Below are positions 50,253 to 59,631 of a DNA stretch of 64,000 nucleotides, one piece after another; position 1 is the first letter of the stretch; every line of letters starts with the position of its first letter. The position numbers and the translations under genes were made by a program. Source of the stretch: Devosia sp. Root436 (GTDB lineage Bacteria > Pseudomonadota > Alphaproteobacteria > Rhizobiales > Devosiaceae); NCBI RefSeq assembly GCF_001426345.1, contig NZ_LMEM01000009.1:1-64000 (forward strand). Reading direction: 5' to 3'. The notes beneath the pieces are model-generated. The model worked only from the letters and a program-made list of their open reading frames with translations, had not been told where the DNA came from and did not search any database.

Positions 50253-52208
50253 CTACATGAAGTTCACGAGGCTGAGCTGGCTTATCATCGAAGTGGCCTG
50301 GTAGCTGGCCTGTAGCCGCGTCTGCAGGGCCAGGATTTCCATCGCCACGTCTTCCTTGCTCACCGTCTCGATATCGCTCAGCAGGTTGTCGAGCTGCGCC
50401 TTGTAGTTGGTGTGGCGATCGGCGGCGTTGTTGATGCCGATCTGGGCCACGGCCAGCTCCATCGTCAGAACCTCGATGGAGCCGCGCTCGGAATTGTGCG
50501 ACTCCGACAATTCCGACTGCTGCCGCCGCGCCATGGCGTCGAACCGCGCCTTCGCATTGGTATCGGCATCCGGATAGGTCTCGACCGACATGGCGCCGAG
50601 GGAGCGCACCATGCGCAACAGGCCGGATTCGTTGGCTTCGAGGCCGTAGCTGACGCGCGTGGCGTCATCGACCTGGGCGGTGACGCTCTGGCGGGGATTG
50701 CCCTCGGCAACCATCGCCGTCTCGGTGAGGGCCTGCTGCAATCCCTTGCTGAAATTCTCGGCGTTTTCGTCGGCGGTGGTGCCAATGCTGAACTGGCCCG
50801 CTATCGCCTTGCCCACTACCGCGGTCAGTTCGACCATGCGCGTCGTGCCATTGGGTTCGGTCAGGGTAACGCTGACCTTCTCGCCGGCCGTCAGCGTCCC
50901 CGTGAACGCGACCGCGACACTGCTGGGATCGGCGGGGGTGTAGGTGGTGTCGATATTGGTCGTATCGGGCGATACCGCGGTGATCTGGAAGCCATGCGCT
51001 GCCGAAACCGGCGACTTTTCCTGCAATGTCACGACGCCGCTGGCCGTTTGTATTCCCAGCCGGCCCAGTCCCTCTGCCGCCACCGCCGGGGATTGGCCGC
51101 GATACCACAGCACGGTGTCGGCGTCGGTCGCCACCTTGAGGGCCGTCGCCGTGGCAGGATCGCCATCGACCCGCAAAGCCGGCTCGCCCGGACCGTTAAA
51201 GAACATTTCCGCGGCAGCGAAAGTCGATGCCGCTGCCAGATCGGACCCGGCCACTGTTTCGAGGCTGGCCTGGAGGGCCGCCTTGAAGTTGGTGGCGGTA
51301 ATGGCCGGATCGGCAGGAACGGCGGGCGGGCCGACAACCCCGGGATCGACCACGAACTCTCCCTTGCCCGGCGGGGCATCCTCGGGAGCGATCGCGGTGA
51401 GCGTGATCTGGGTATCGAGGCCATCGGGCAATTGCAGGCCCAGCGTGATGGTCTGGCCCGGCAGCATCTGCTCGGCGGGCGGCGCTTCGAAGGTGATGGT
51501 GTTGGTATTGCCGAGCTGCGGCACGGCGACGGGCGAGGCGGCGATCGCCCCGACATTGACCGATGTCGCCGGCGCCGTGCTGGTCACGCGCAGCAGCTTG
51601 AAGCCGAATGGGTGAATGCCGTCCTCGGTCAGGCTGACGGAGTTTGTCGTCGGCTGGTCGAGCTTCAGGCGCCCCAGGCCATCGGCGCCGGCATCGGCCG
51701 CCTTGCGCTCGCCCACCACGCTCTTGAAGCCGTCCTTGCCGCCAATGCCTTCGAGCAGGCTGGTCGTATCGGGCAGCGGCGCGCTGTCGGTATTGGAGCC
51801 GCCGAACAGATAGCGCCCCGCCACATCGGCATTGAGCAGGGTGACCATCTCGTCGAACCGCGCCTTGGACAGGCCCGGCACCGTGGCCATGTTGATATTG
51901 TTGGTGCCGTACTGCCCCTGCACCGCCGAATTGCGGGCCTCGCCCTCGATGGCATCGAGACGGGTCATGGTCTTGTCGAGAAAGCTCAGGCGCAGGTTGA
52001 CTGTGTCGATATTGGCCGAGAAGCCCTCGATCTTGCTGAGGCGCGCGCGCACCGACAGCGACATGGGCAGGTCACGCCCCATTTCGGAGAGCTTGGATGC
52101 GCGTTCGCCGGTACCCAGCTGCATCTGCAGCGTGGCGAAGCGGCCTTGCATCTTCGAGATGACGCCGAATCCGGTTTGCAGCGGAAACATCGACTTGTTG
52201 ACGATCAT
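50253..52208 (-). CDS. flgL: Hook-filament junction protein FlgL (expanded)
   Basis: 651 residues, well above the 300-400 usual for FlgL. The N-terminal part (~1-150, with VISKMQGRFATLQMQLGTGE and NADVAGRYLFGGSNTDSAPL in parts) and the C-terminal helices (~560-651, ending LALQTRLQASYQATSMISQL) are FlgL/flagellin-like. Between them is an insertion of about 350 residues made of beta-rich repeats (LTAIAPEDAPPGKGEF, LTAVVGKAIAGQFSIG) resembling the outer modules of the flagellins here. Last gene of flgE-flgK-flgL. Confidence 0.88.
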   Translation of the reverse strand: MIVNKSMFPLQTGFGVISKMQGRFATLQMQLGTGERASKLSEMGRDLPMSLSVRARLSKIEGFSANIDTVNLRLSFLDKTMTRLDAIEGEARNSAVQGQYGTNNINMATVPGLSKARFDEMVTLLNADVAGRYLFGGSNTDSAPLPDTTSLLEGIGGKDGFKSVVGERKAADAGADGLGRLKLDQPTTNSVSLTEDGIHPFGFKLLRVTSTAPATSVNVGAIAASPVAVPQLGNTNTITFEAPPAEQMLPGQTITLGLQLPDGLDTQITLTAIAPEDAPPGKGEFVVDPGVVGPPAVPADPAITATNFKAALQASLETVAGSDLAAASTFAAAEMFFNGPGEPALRVDGDPATATALKVATDADTVLWYRGQSPAVAAEGLGRLGIQTASGVVTLQEKSPVSAAHGFQITAVSPDTTNIDTTYTPADPSSVAVAFTGTLTAGEKVSVTLTEPNGTTRMVELTAVVGKAIAGQFSIGTTADENAENFSKGLQQALTETAMVAEGNPRQSVTAQVDDATRVSYGLEANESGLLRMVRSLGAMSVETYPDADTNAKARFDAMARRQQSELSESHNSERGSIEVLTMELAVAQIGINNAADRHTNYKAQLDNLLSDIETVSKEDVAMEILALQTRLQASYQATSMISQLSLVNFM

Positions 52209-52240
52209 CTTACTCTACTCCTTCGCATCCACCGCTGCCG

Positions 52241-54082
52241 TCACGTCGAAGCAAGCAGCGCGTCGAGCAGTTCCTTGACGACGGAAACCACGCGCGCATT
52301 TGCGGCATAGGCATTCTGCAATTCCATTAGCCGCGCCATTTCCTCGTCGACATTGACGCCGTAGTCGGATTCCATCTGGTCGACGATGGTATCCAGCGTC
52401 AGTTGGCGGTCGTCATTCTTGCTGATGGCCGCATTGATGGTCGATCCCTGGAAGCCGACCACCTGCGAAATCAGTTCGCTGAGATTGCCGCTCAACTGGA
52501 AGCGTCCGGTATTGGCGGCAGGATTGCCCCCGGAGACGAACTGCATCTTGCTGAGCTGGTCGATCACATAATCGGCGCGGTCGGCATCGCCCAGCGTACC
52601 GCCGACCTCGTATTGCACCAGCAGGCGGTTGTCGGCGAGGATCACCGGATCGATCGAGATACGCGCCGCAAAGCCCTGCTTCTGCGGCGGGTCGGTATCG
52701 AGATTGTTGGTGAAAGCCGAGTTGCCCTGATCGACGAACAGGTTGAACCCCAGCCCCGAACCCTGCAGGCTGGTCGAGCTGGAGCGAGCGACGGCAGTGC
52801 GCACATCGGTCTTACCGGCAGCGCCATCGTCGAGAATGCGCAGGTTGTTAGCGCCAGTGCTGCTGATATCGAGGTTCGGCAGCTTGGCATCGAGCGCCGC
52901 GGCGACCGCCGCCGCGCCGGCCGAGAAATCCACGCCGATGACCCGTTGGCCCGAGGCATCCACATAGTCCTGCGCCTGGCTGGTATTGACGATGCGCACC
53001 CGCTTTTCGACGCCGTTCTCGGCATAGGTGAGCAGGACATCATTGCCCGGCGCCATATTGGAAATGTCGACATCGAGGCCTTCGGCGCCAGCGCCATCGG
53101 TAGCGGCCACGCCATTGGTCTTGTTGGTCGAGAAAGCCTGCGCCAGGCCCGCGGCGATTTCATCGAGCTGGTCCTGCGCCTCGACCAGGGTCTTGTCGCG
53201 CAGCGTGACGAGGCCGCCGAGTTCCCCACCCTGCAGGACGCCCTGCGTCACCAGGTCGATGGTGAGGCCGGAGGGCGTGGTCAGCGTCATCTTGCCGACC
53301 TTGGTCTTGGCTGGATCGACGTCGAACACCGAATTCGGCGACAGGTTGCCGGCGCTCTCGAACTTGAAGGTCGATACGCCATTGTCGATCAGGCCGACGC
53401 CTGAACGCGTCATCAGCGCCACGGTGCCGTCCGGCCGATAGTCCGCCCGCACGTCGATCATTTCGGCGACCGAACCGATCAGGCGGTCACGCTGGTCGAG
53501 CAGGGCCGCGCGGGACGTCTCCGTCATGCCCAGATCGAGCATGCGGTTATTGACCTCGGCAAGCGAGTTCAACATCCCGTTGAGATTGTGGACGTTGGAG
53601 GCAATCTGCCCCTCCGTCTCCTGGCGCATGCCCTGGATGGTGGTGGAAAGCCGGTTGAGCGTTTCCACCATGCTTTGTGCCGAGGCAACGGCCTGGGCCC
53701 GGGAGTTGTAGTCATCGGGACTGGTGGCAATGCCCTGGAGGGCATTCTGCAAGTCGCCAAACACGGTATCGAGCGAGCCGGCCGTGCCGGGCTTGCCCAT
53801 GAAACCCTGGAGGCGATCGAGATAGCCGGCCTGGATGCCGGAATTGGCGGTGTCCGATACCTGGCGGTTGTAATAGGCCTGCAGGCTGGAATTGAAGGCG
53901 CGATGCGTGCCCACCGAGCGGGCGTAGCTGCTGTCCTGCGAATTATAGTCGACAATGTTGAGCGACTGCCGGTGATAGCCCGGCGTGCCCGAATTGGCGA
54001 TGTTGCGGCTCAGGATGTCGAGAGAGTCCTGATTGACCCGCAGACCGGACACAGCGTTGGTGAGTGATGCCGTCAGACCCAT
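52241..54082 (-). CDS. flgK: Hook-filament junction protein FlgK
   Basis: 613 residues. N-terminal axial motif (SLTNAVSGLRVNQDSLDILSRNIAN in parts, GTPGYHRQSLNIV), helical D1 domain, and C-terminal end MARLMELQNAYAANARVVSVVKELLDALL (in parts). First of the two junction proteins exported after the hook. It is 66 bp downstream of flgE and 32 bp upstream of flgL on the minus strand. Confidence 0.95.
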   Translation of the reverse strand: MGLTASLTNAVSGLRVNQDSLDILSRNIANSGTPGYHRQSLNIVDYNSQDSSYARSVGTHRAFNSSLQAYYNRQVSDTANSGIQAGYLDRLQGFMGKPGTAGSLDTVFGDLQNALQGIATSPDDYNSRAQAVASAQSMVETLNRLSTTIQGMRQETEGQIASNVHNLNGMLNSLAEVNNRMLDLGMTETSRAALLDQRDRLIGSVAEMIDVRADYRPDGTVALMTRSGVGLIDNGVSTFKFESAGNLSPNSVFDVDPAKTKVGKMTLTTPSGLTIDLVTQGVLQGGELGGLVTLRDKTLVEAQDQLDEIAAGLAQAFSTNKTNGVAATDGAGAEGLDVDISNMAPGNDVLLTYAENGVEKRVRIVNTSQAQDYVDASGQRVIGVDFSAGAAAVAAALDAKLPNLDISSTGANNLRILDDGAAGKTDVRTAVARSSSTSLQGSGLGFNLFVDQGNSAFTNNLDTDPPQKQGFAARISIDPVILADNRLLVQYEVGGTLGDADRADYVIDQLSKMQFVSGGNPAANTGRFQLSGNLSELISQVVGFQGSTINAAISKNDDRQLTLDTIVDQMESDYGVNVDEEMARLMELQNAYAANARVVSVVKELLDALLAST

Positions 54083-54148
54083 TCACAGGACTCCGAACTG
54101 AAGGACCGGCCCGGAGCCTGGCTCCGAGCCCCACTGGCTTGCTCCGCG

Positions 54149-55933
54149 TCAGCGGATCATGTTGAGCGCTTCCTGGAGCATGTCGTCGGCCGCACTGACG
54201 ATGCGCGTACCGGCCGCATAGGCCTGCTGAGTCACGATCAGCTTGGTGAACTCGTCGGAAATATCGGTGTTGGAGGCTTCGAGCGCCCCGCCGATGACGC
54301 CAGAGCCGGAGAGATCGAGAATGGCCTCGCCCGATTCCGAGGTGCTGGCGAATACGCCGCCATCGAGCCGCTTGAGCTTGTTGATGGCGTTGAACTCGGC
54401 CGTCACCACCTGGGCCATGTCGATGCGTTCGCCGTTGGAATAGGTGGCCACGACACGGCCGCTGTCATTGATCGCCACCGAGACGAACTCGCCGGCGCCG
54501 TAACCGTTCTGGTTCAGCGTGGAGACGTTCACCGTGCCGTTGACGTCGGCGAACTGGGACACGCCGTTGGTATCGTGCTTGAGCTCCACATCGCCCAAGG
54601 CCACGCCGTTGACGACGAGATCGTTGATCATCGCCGTGGGAACGCCGGGAGGCACCAGCGAGCCATCGCCACGGAACACATAGTCCTGATCCACCCGCGT
54701 CCACATCGGCGATGTACCCGTCGCCGCGCTGTTGGACATGTAATAGAGGTTCCATGTGTCCGCGCCACCCGCGGCAGCGCTGTCCACCTTGGCCCAGCGC
54801 ATCTGCACGTTGGCCGGAGCGCCGTTCTCGGCATAGACCGTGATGGCACCACCAGCGATCGAATTGGCCTTGAACTCGGCATCGAGGTCGGCCGCGACCG
54901 TCTCCACGTCCGGCCGCGTCGGCGCGCTGGACGCGCCATCCGTCAGCCCCAGGGCCGTCATGGCTGCGGCGTCGCCTGTCACCGAGAAGGACGCATGGAA
55001 GTCCGAGCCCAGCGTGATCTCGAGGTTGTCGGCGCCATTGATGCCGACGGTGGCCGTCGCCGCAGCCGGGCCGCCCGCCGAGATCAATCCCGCCTGCATT
55101 GCGGCGAGAGCAGCGTTGATCGTCACTGCCGGAACGGTGGTGGCCGATACGTCGATGCCGGTGTTGGTGCCGGCATAGGCTGCCACATCGCTGTCGTAGA
55201 AGTCGAATTTGACCGCAGTGCCATTTACCGTGACGGTGATGGATTCGCCCGGGGTCATCACCGTAGCCGCGTTGAGTGTACCATCCGTCAACAGACCGCC
55301 GGCACCGGCCTTCGTCGCCGTGGTGGAGCCGGCCAGGTAGTCGTTGGCCTCCATCAATTCGCTGTTGTAGATGGTCGGGTTGTAGCCGGTATTCTTGGGC
55401 AGTTGCGGCAGGTTGGCCTGGTAGTTGACGCGAGTCGTCGCCTGGGCCGGCAGGAAGTTGTTGGAGAGCTTGATCACCTCGGGCACTGACCCCGAAATAT
55501 TGCCGGTCAGCGTGTCGATCGGCAGGCCCTTGAGGTAGTAGCCGGCTCCGTTGACCAGCAGACCATCCTTGTCGATCTCGAAATCGCCGCGGCGGGTATA
55601 GAAATTGGTGCCGGCGAACACTGCATTGCCGTCCGACTGGCCGATCTTGGGCTCGACGACGAAGAAGCCGTTGGAATTGAGCGCGATGAAGGTTTCGTCC
55701 GACACCGTCTTGATATCGCCCTGCACATTGTTGGTGCCGCGCGACTGCGCCAGCACGGCGCCGGGAACCTGGCGCGAGATCGGAGCATCGGGGATCAGAT
55801 CGATGAAATCGGTTTCGATGCGCTTGTAGCCCGTCGTCTGCGAGTTCGCGATATTGCCCGAGATGTTCTCCAGTGCGTGGGCCTGGGCCCGCAGACCGGT
55901 CACCGCACTGGAAAGAGCGCCATAAATGCCCAT
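54149..55933 (-). CDS. flgE: Flagellar hook protein FlgE
   Basis: Hook subunit of 594 residues. The ATG at 55933 gives MGIYGALSSAVTGLRAQAHA and ENISGNIANSQTTGYKRIETDF, the typical hook start; upstream frame contains the promoter. C-terminal TKLIVTQQAYAAGTRIVSAADDMLQ. The central region carries a flagellin-like NGADNLEITLG module. First gene of the flgE-flgK-flgL operon, with a near-consensus sigma-54 promoter 53 bp upstream. Confidence 0.95.
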   Translation of the reverse strand: MGIYGALSSAVTGLRAQAHALENISGNIANSQTTGYKRIETDFIDLIPDAPISRQVPGAVLAQSRGTNNVQGDIKTVSDETFIALNSNGFFVVEPKIGQSDGNAVFAGTNFYTRRGDFEIDKDGLLVNGAGYYLKGLPIDTLTGNISGSVPEVIKLSNNFLPAQATTRVNYQANLPQLPKNTGYNPTIYNSELMEANDYLAGSTTATKAGAGGLLTDGTLNAATVMTPGESITVTVNGTAVKFDFYDSDVAAYAGTNTGIDVSATTVPAVTINAALAAMQAGLISAGGPAAATATVGINGADNLEITLGSDFHASFSVTGDAAAMTALGLTDGASSAPTRPDVETVAADLDAEFKANSIAGGAITVYAENGAPANVQMRWAKVDSAAAGGADTWNLYYMSNSAATGTSPMWTRVDQDYVFRGDGSLVPPGVPTAMINDLVVNGVALGDVELKHDTNGVSQFADVNGTVNVSTLNQNGYGAGEFVSVAINDSGRVVATYSNGERIDMAQVVTAEFNAINKLKRLDGGVFASTSESGEAILDLSGSGVIGGALEASNTDISDEFTKLIVTQQAYAAGTRIVSAADDMLQEALNMIR

Positions 55934-55985
55934 GTGAAACTCCGTAAAACCCGTTTGCGTCGTCGGACGCGTTCGACAATAACGA

Positions 55986-56001
55986 TGCAAGCGGGGTGCC
56001 A
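55986..56001 (-). promoter_or_regulatory. Sigma-54 promoter (-24/-12) of flgE operon
   Basis: On the minus strand TGGCACCCCGCTTGCA, an exact TGGCAC-N5-TTGCA. It is the best of the three sigma-54 promoters here. The 306-bp gap 55934-56239 holds this promoter, the ftr-like site and a repeat half copy, and no gene. Confidence 0.85.
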
Positions 56002-56085
56002 ACTCGCCTTGCCGTTGATTTTGCTGAGTTATCTGGTGCGGGCGAGCCGAAATGTGGCGACATCCCGGCAATTGAGTCCGAGCCG

Positions 56086-56100
56086 GCGGCAGAATTTGCC
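56086..56100. promoter_or_regulatory. ftr-like palindrome (putative FlbD site), flgE
   Basis: CGGCAGAATTTGCCG, 85 bp upstream of the flgE sigma-54 promoter. A possible half site (CCCGGCAATTG) lies 17 bp closer to it. Confidence 0.6.
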
Positions 56101-56182
56101 GCCCGCTTGTGAACAGTGGGCGGTTGCATTAAATGCAACCTGGCATTCTTCCACCGCGTCATTGGTGCGCTGGAAGAAGGGA

Positions 56183-56206
56183 GATTCCCGCTTTCGCGGG
56201 AATGAC
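56183..56206. repeat. Family C repeat, half copy
   Basis: GATTCCCGCTTTCGCGGGAATGAC matches the right arm of the element at 2504-2580. It lies just upstream of the P-loop protein gene. Confidence 0.6.
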
Positions 56207-56239
56207 ACGGTGATGGGGCGGCGAAAGCCGTGTCTACGG

Positions 56240-57106
56240 ATGCTGTTCAGTAGTGCCGATGAGTTCGTCAACGCCCCGCGCCGCGCGGTGACTGTGTTCG
56301 GCATGGCTGGCGTCGGCAAGACGCGCTTGAGCGCCATGCTGCGCGCCAGCAACTGGTTTCACTACTCCGCCGACTATCGCATCGGCACGCGCTATATGGG
56401 CGAGTACATCGTCGACAACTTCAAACGCGAGGCGATGAAGGTGCCGTTCCTGGCCGAGCTGTTGCGCTCGGACTCGATCTACATCTCGTCCAACATCACC
56501 TTCGACAATCTCGATCCGCTGTCGAGCTATCTCGGCACGCCCGGCAATCCCGACAAGGGCGGCCTGCCGCTGGCCGAATACCAGCGCCGGCAGGAACAGC
56601 ACCGGATCGCCGAGGTCGATGCGCTCAAGGACGTGCCGCATTTCATCGAGCGCGCCAAGGCGCTCTATGGCTATGACGACTTCATCGCCGATACCGGCGG
56701 CTCGCTGATCGAGGTGATCGACCCCACCGATCCGCAAGACCCGGTGGTGAAGACTCTGGCCGCTTCGACCGCCCTGCTCTATATCCGCGGCACGGAAAAG
56801 GACGCGGCCGAACTGGTACGGCGCTTCAGGCAATCACCCAAGCCGATGTATTACCGCCCGCCCTTCCTCATCGAGAAATGGTCTGAATACAAGCTGATCC
56901 ACGGCATCGTAGAAGATTGCGATGTCGACCCGCTCGGCTTCGGCGCCTGGGGCTTCGAGGCCCTGCTGCATGACCGGCTGCCGCGCTACCAGGCGCTGGC
57001 CGATAATTTCGGCTATGTGGTCGAAGCTTCGGACCTCGCCACCGTGCGCGACGGCGACGAATTCATTGATCTCATGGCCGCCGCGATCGAGCAGCGAATG
57101 CGTTAG
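56240..57106 (+). CDS. P-loop ATPase of unknown function
   Basis: 288 residues from the ATG at 56240; a possible ATG at 56213 would overlap the repeat. Walker A GMAGVGKT at about 21-28. Other conserved-looking parts are SDYIYISSN-like SDSIYISSNITFDNLDPLSS, DTGGSLIEVIDP (a possible Walker B region with D and E) and RPPFLIEKWSEY. No DNA-binding, membrane or ABC signature. I recall similar proteins in other Hyphomicrobiales only as unnamed ATPases. Encoded 67 bp before metA on the same strand. Confidence 0.8.
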   Translation: MLFSSADEFVNAPRRAVTVFGMAGVGKTRLSAMLRASNWFHYSADYRIGTRYMGEYIVDNFKREAMKVPFLAELLRSDSIYISSNITFDNLDPLSSYLGTPGNPDKGGLPLAEYQRRQEQHRIAEVDALKDVPHFIERAKALYGYDDFIADTGGSLIEVIDPTDPQDPVVKTLAASTALLYIRGTEKDAAELVRRFRQSPKPMYYRPPFLIEKWSEYKLIHGIVEDCDVDPLGFGAWGFEALLHDRLPRYQALADNFGYVVEASDLATVRDGDEFIDLMAAAIEQRMR

Positions 57107-57173
57107 CGCGGACTCCACTGGAGACGCGCAATGCCTGAATCGCTTTTCGATCAAACTCGCTCAAGAGGCTGAT

Positions 57174-58091
57174 ATGCCTATCCGAATTCCTGACAACCTG
57201 CCCGCCCGCAAGACGCTCGAAGACGAGGGCGTCTATGTGATGGATTCCGCGCGCGCCGCGCGGCAGGACATCCGCCCGCTCGAAATCGGCCTGCTCAACC
57301 TGATGCCCAACAAGGAGCGCACCGAGACCCAGTTCACCCGCCTCATCGGCTCGACGCCGCTGCAGGTGGAACTGACGCTGGTGCGCGTCACCGATCATCA
57401 GTCCAAGAACACATCCGAGGATTACCTCAAGACCTTCTACAAGACCTGGGAAGAGGTGCGGGAAAAGAAGTTCGACGGCTTCATCATCACCGGCGCGCCG
57501 ATCGCCAATCTGCCCTTCGAGGAGGTGCGCTACTGGCCCGAAATGCTGGAGATCATGGATTGGACTCAGACCAACGTTCACCACACCATGTTCATCTGCT
57601 GGGGTGCGCAGGCGGCTCTGCACCATTTCCATGGCGCCCGGCGCTATCGTATGGCCGAGAAGGCCTTCGGCGTGTTCCGCCATCAGGTCATCAATCCGCG
57701 CTCGCCCTTCCTGCGCGGCTTCTCGGACAGCCCGATGATCCCGGTGTCACGCTACAACGATATCGACCGCACGACCTTCGGCCCCGATCTGGAAGTGCTG
57801 ATCGACAATCCGAATATCGGCATCTGCATGCTGGGCGACCAGAAGCATCGCGCCGTGCATTTCCTCAACCACCTCGAATATGACAACCGCTCGCTGGCCG
57901 ACGAATATGAGCGCGACGTCAAGGCAGGGCTGGGCACGCCCCCACCGGCAAACCTGTTTCCCAACGGTGACACGTCGGCCATGCCCGAAAACCGCTGGCG
58001 CAGCCACGCCCATCTGCTGTTCCAGAACTGGATCAACGAGATCTATCAGACTACGCCATACGAGATGGACAGGATCGGCACCGGCGCCTGA
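57174..58091 (+). CDS. metA: Homoserine O-acyltransferase MetA
   Basis: First step of methionine synthesis from homoserine. 305 residues from the ATG at 57174. Catalytic Cys142 in FICWGAQAAL; His and Glu of the triad in NHLEYD (H233, E235). Position 111, which is Gly in the succinyl-CoA-using E. coli enzyme and Glu in acetyl-CoA-using Bacillus enzymes, is Ala here (ITGAPIANL), so the acyl donor is uncertain. A small hairpin (57106-57129) precedes it; no SAM riboswitch was recognised. Confidence 0.94.
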   Translation: MPIRIPDNLPARKTLEDEGVYVMDSARAARQDIRPLEIGLLNLMPNKERTETQFTRLIGSTPLQVELTLVRVTDHQSKNTSEDYLKTFYKTWEEVREKKFDGFIITGAPIANLPFEEVRYWPEMLEIMDWTQTNVHHTMFICWGAQAALHHFHGARRYRMAEKAFGVFRHQVINPRSPFLRGFSDSPMIPVSRYNDIDRTTFGPDLEVLIDNPNIGICMLGDQKHRAVHFLNHLEYDNRSLADEYERDVKAGLGTPPPANLFPNGDTSAMPENRWRSHAHLLFQNWINEIYQTTPYEMDRIGTGA

Positions 58092-58179
58092 CCCGGTCGG
58101 GCTCCGCCACGGCGGAGCCCAAACGCTTGAACCGCCGCCACAAATCCCTATCTTGCGTAGGGACAAGCGAGACAAAAGC

Positions 58180-59631
58180 GTGCCCCAGCCACCCACGACC
58201 ATCGTCGACGAACTGGGCATCGCCCTGTCCAACCTGGCCGACGTCGCCACGGGCGCCTTTACCCCGACATTGCGGCTGGGCGTCACCGGCCTCAGCCGGG
58301 CCGGCAAGACCATCTTCATCACTGCTTTGGTGCATAACCTGCTCACGGGCGGCCGCCTGCCCGGCTTCGCGCCTTTGGCCGAGGGCCGTTTCATCGGCGC
58401 AAGGCTGGCCGAATATCCCGACGCCACCATTCCTCGTTTCGCCTATGAGCAGCATCTCGATGCGCTCACCGGAAAGACGCCGGCCTGGCCGGAAAGCACA
58501 CGGCGGATTTCCCAGCTTCGCGTGGTGCTGAAATTCCAGTCCAGAAACTGGTATTCCGGCATGACCGGGCCTTCCACCGTCAACCTCGATATCGTCGATT
58601 ATCCCGGCGAATGGCTGCTCGACCTGCCGCTGCTGGGCCTGAGCTTTGCCGAATGGAGCGCCGAGGCGCTGGAGCGCGCCGACCGCCCCGGTTCCGGCAA
58701 GGAGGCCGGTCCGTTCCTCGACCTGCTCGAAAGCATCGATCCGCTTAAGGAGGCTAACGACCCCGACGCGGAAAAGCTGGCCGCCGCCTTCACCGACTAT
58801 CTGCGCAAGAGCCGCGAACATCAGGCGCTCTCGACCCTGCCGCCCGGCCGCTTCCTGCTGCCGGGAGACCTGGAGGGATCGCCCGCGCTGACCTTCGCGC
58901 CATTGCCGCCGCAGCGGCAGGCCATTCGCGGCAATAGCCTCTATGCCATGCTGGAGCACCGCTACCAGGCCTATAAGGACCGCATAGTGCGCCCCTTCTT
59001 CCGCGATCACTTCGCCCGATTGGATCGGCAGATCGTGCTGGTGGACGCGCTGCGGGCGCTCAATGCCGGCCCGACCGCTGTGGCAGACCTGGAGACGGCG
59101 CTGACGGCTGTGCTCTCCTGCTTCCGCCAGGGCGAGACCAATCCCCTGCTGCGCCCCTTCGTACGCAAGATCGATCGGATATTGTTCGCCGCCACCAAGG
59201 CCGACCATGTGCATCACACCAGCCATGACCGGCTGGAAGCCATCCTCAATCGCCTCGTGGCCAATGCTTCAAAGCGCGCGCGCTTTGCCGGGGCCGAGGT
59301 CAAATCCATCGCCATGGCCGGCATCCGCGCCACGCGCGAGGGCACGATATCAGAGGGTGGCGAGACGCTGCCGACGATAATCGGCACGCCGATGCACGGC
59401 GAGACGCTTGATGGCACCAGCTATGACGGCAAGACGGAAATCGCCTTGTTTCCCGGTGACTTGCCGGAACGGCCGGATTCACTGTTCGAGGACGGCACGC
59501 CCGTTGCGCTCAACTTTCTGCGCTTCACGCCGCCGCAGAAGCTCGATCGCAACGCCAATGGCGACGTGGTGCTGCCCCATATCCGCTTCGACCGCGCGCT
59601 CGATTATCTGGTGGGAGACTGGCTCGCATGA
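58180..59631 (+). CDS. ycjX: YcjX-family P-loop protein
   Basis: About 483 residues from a GTG at 58180; a TTG at 58153 is possible. Walker A GLSRAGKT at 37-44 and the family regions NLDIVDYPGEWLLDLPLL and IDRILFAATKADHVHHT (in parts) identify YcjX (DUF463). In E. coli ycjX and ycjF are stress-induced neighbours; biochemical role unclear. Overlaps the ycjF start by 4 nt. Confidence 0.92.
   Translation: MPQPPTTIVDELGIALSNLADVATGAFTPTLRLGVTGLSRAGKTIFITALVHNLLTGGRLPGFAPLAEGRFIGARLAEYPDATIPRFAYEQHLDALTGKTPAWPESTRRISQLRVVLKFQSRNWYSGMTGPSTVNLDIVDYPGEWLLDLPLLGLSFAEWSAEALERADRPGSGKEAGPFLDLLESIDPLKEANDPDAEKLAAAFTDYLRKSREHQALSTLPPGRFLLPGDLEGSPALTFAPLPPQRQAIRGNSLYAMLEHRYQAYKDRIVRPFFRDHFARLDRQIVLVDALRALNAGPTAVADLETALTAVLSCFRQGETNPLLRPFVRKIDRILFAATKADHVHHTSHDRLEAILNRLVANASKRARFAGAEVKSIAMAGIRATREGTISEGGETLPTIIGTPMHGETLDGTSYDGKTEIALFPGDLPERPDSLFEDGTPVALNFLRFTPPQKLDRNANGDVVLPHIRFDRALDYLVGDWLA

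Noticed and set aside
57107-57173. SAM-II or other riboswitch upstream of metA
   Set aside because: Alphaproteobacterial metA genes often carry one, but the 67-bp gap is short, and only a simple hairpin at 57106-57129 without the conserved SAM-II core was seen.
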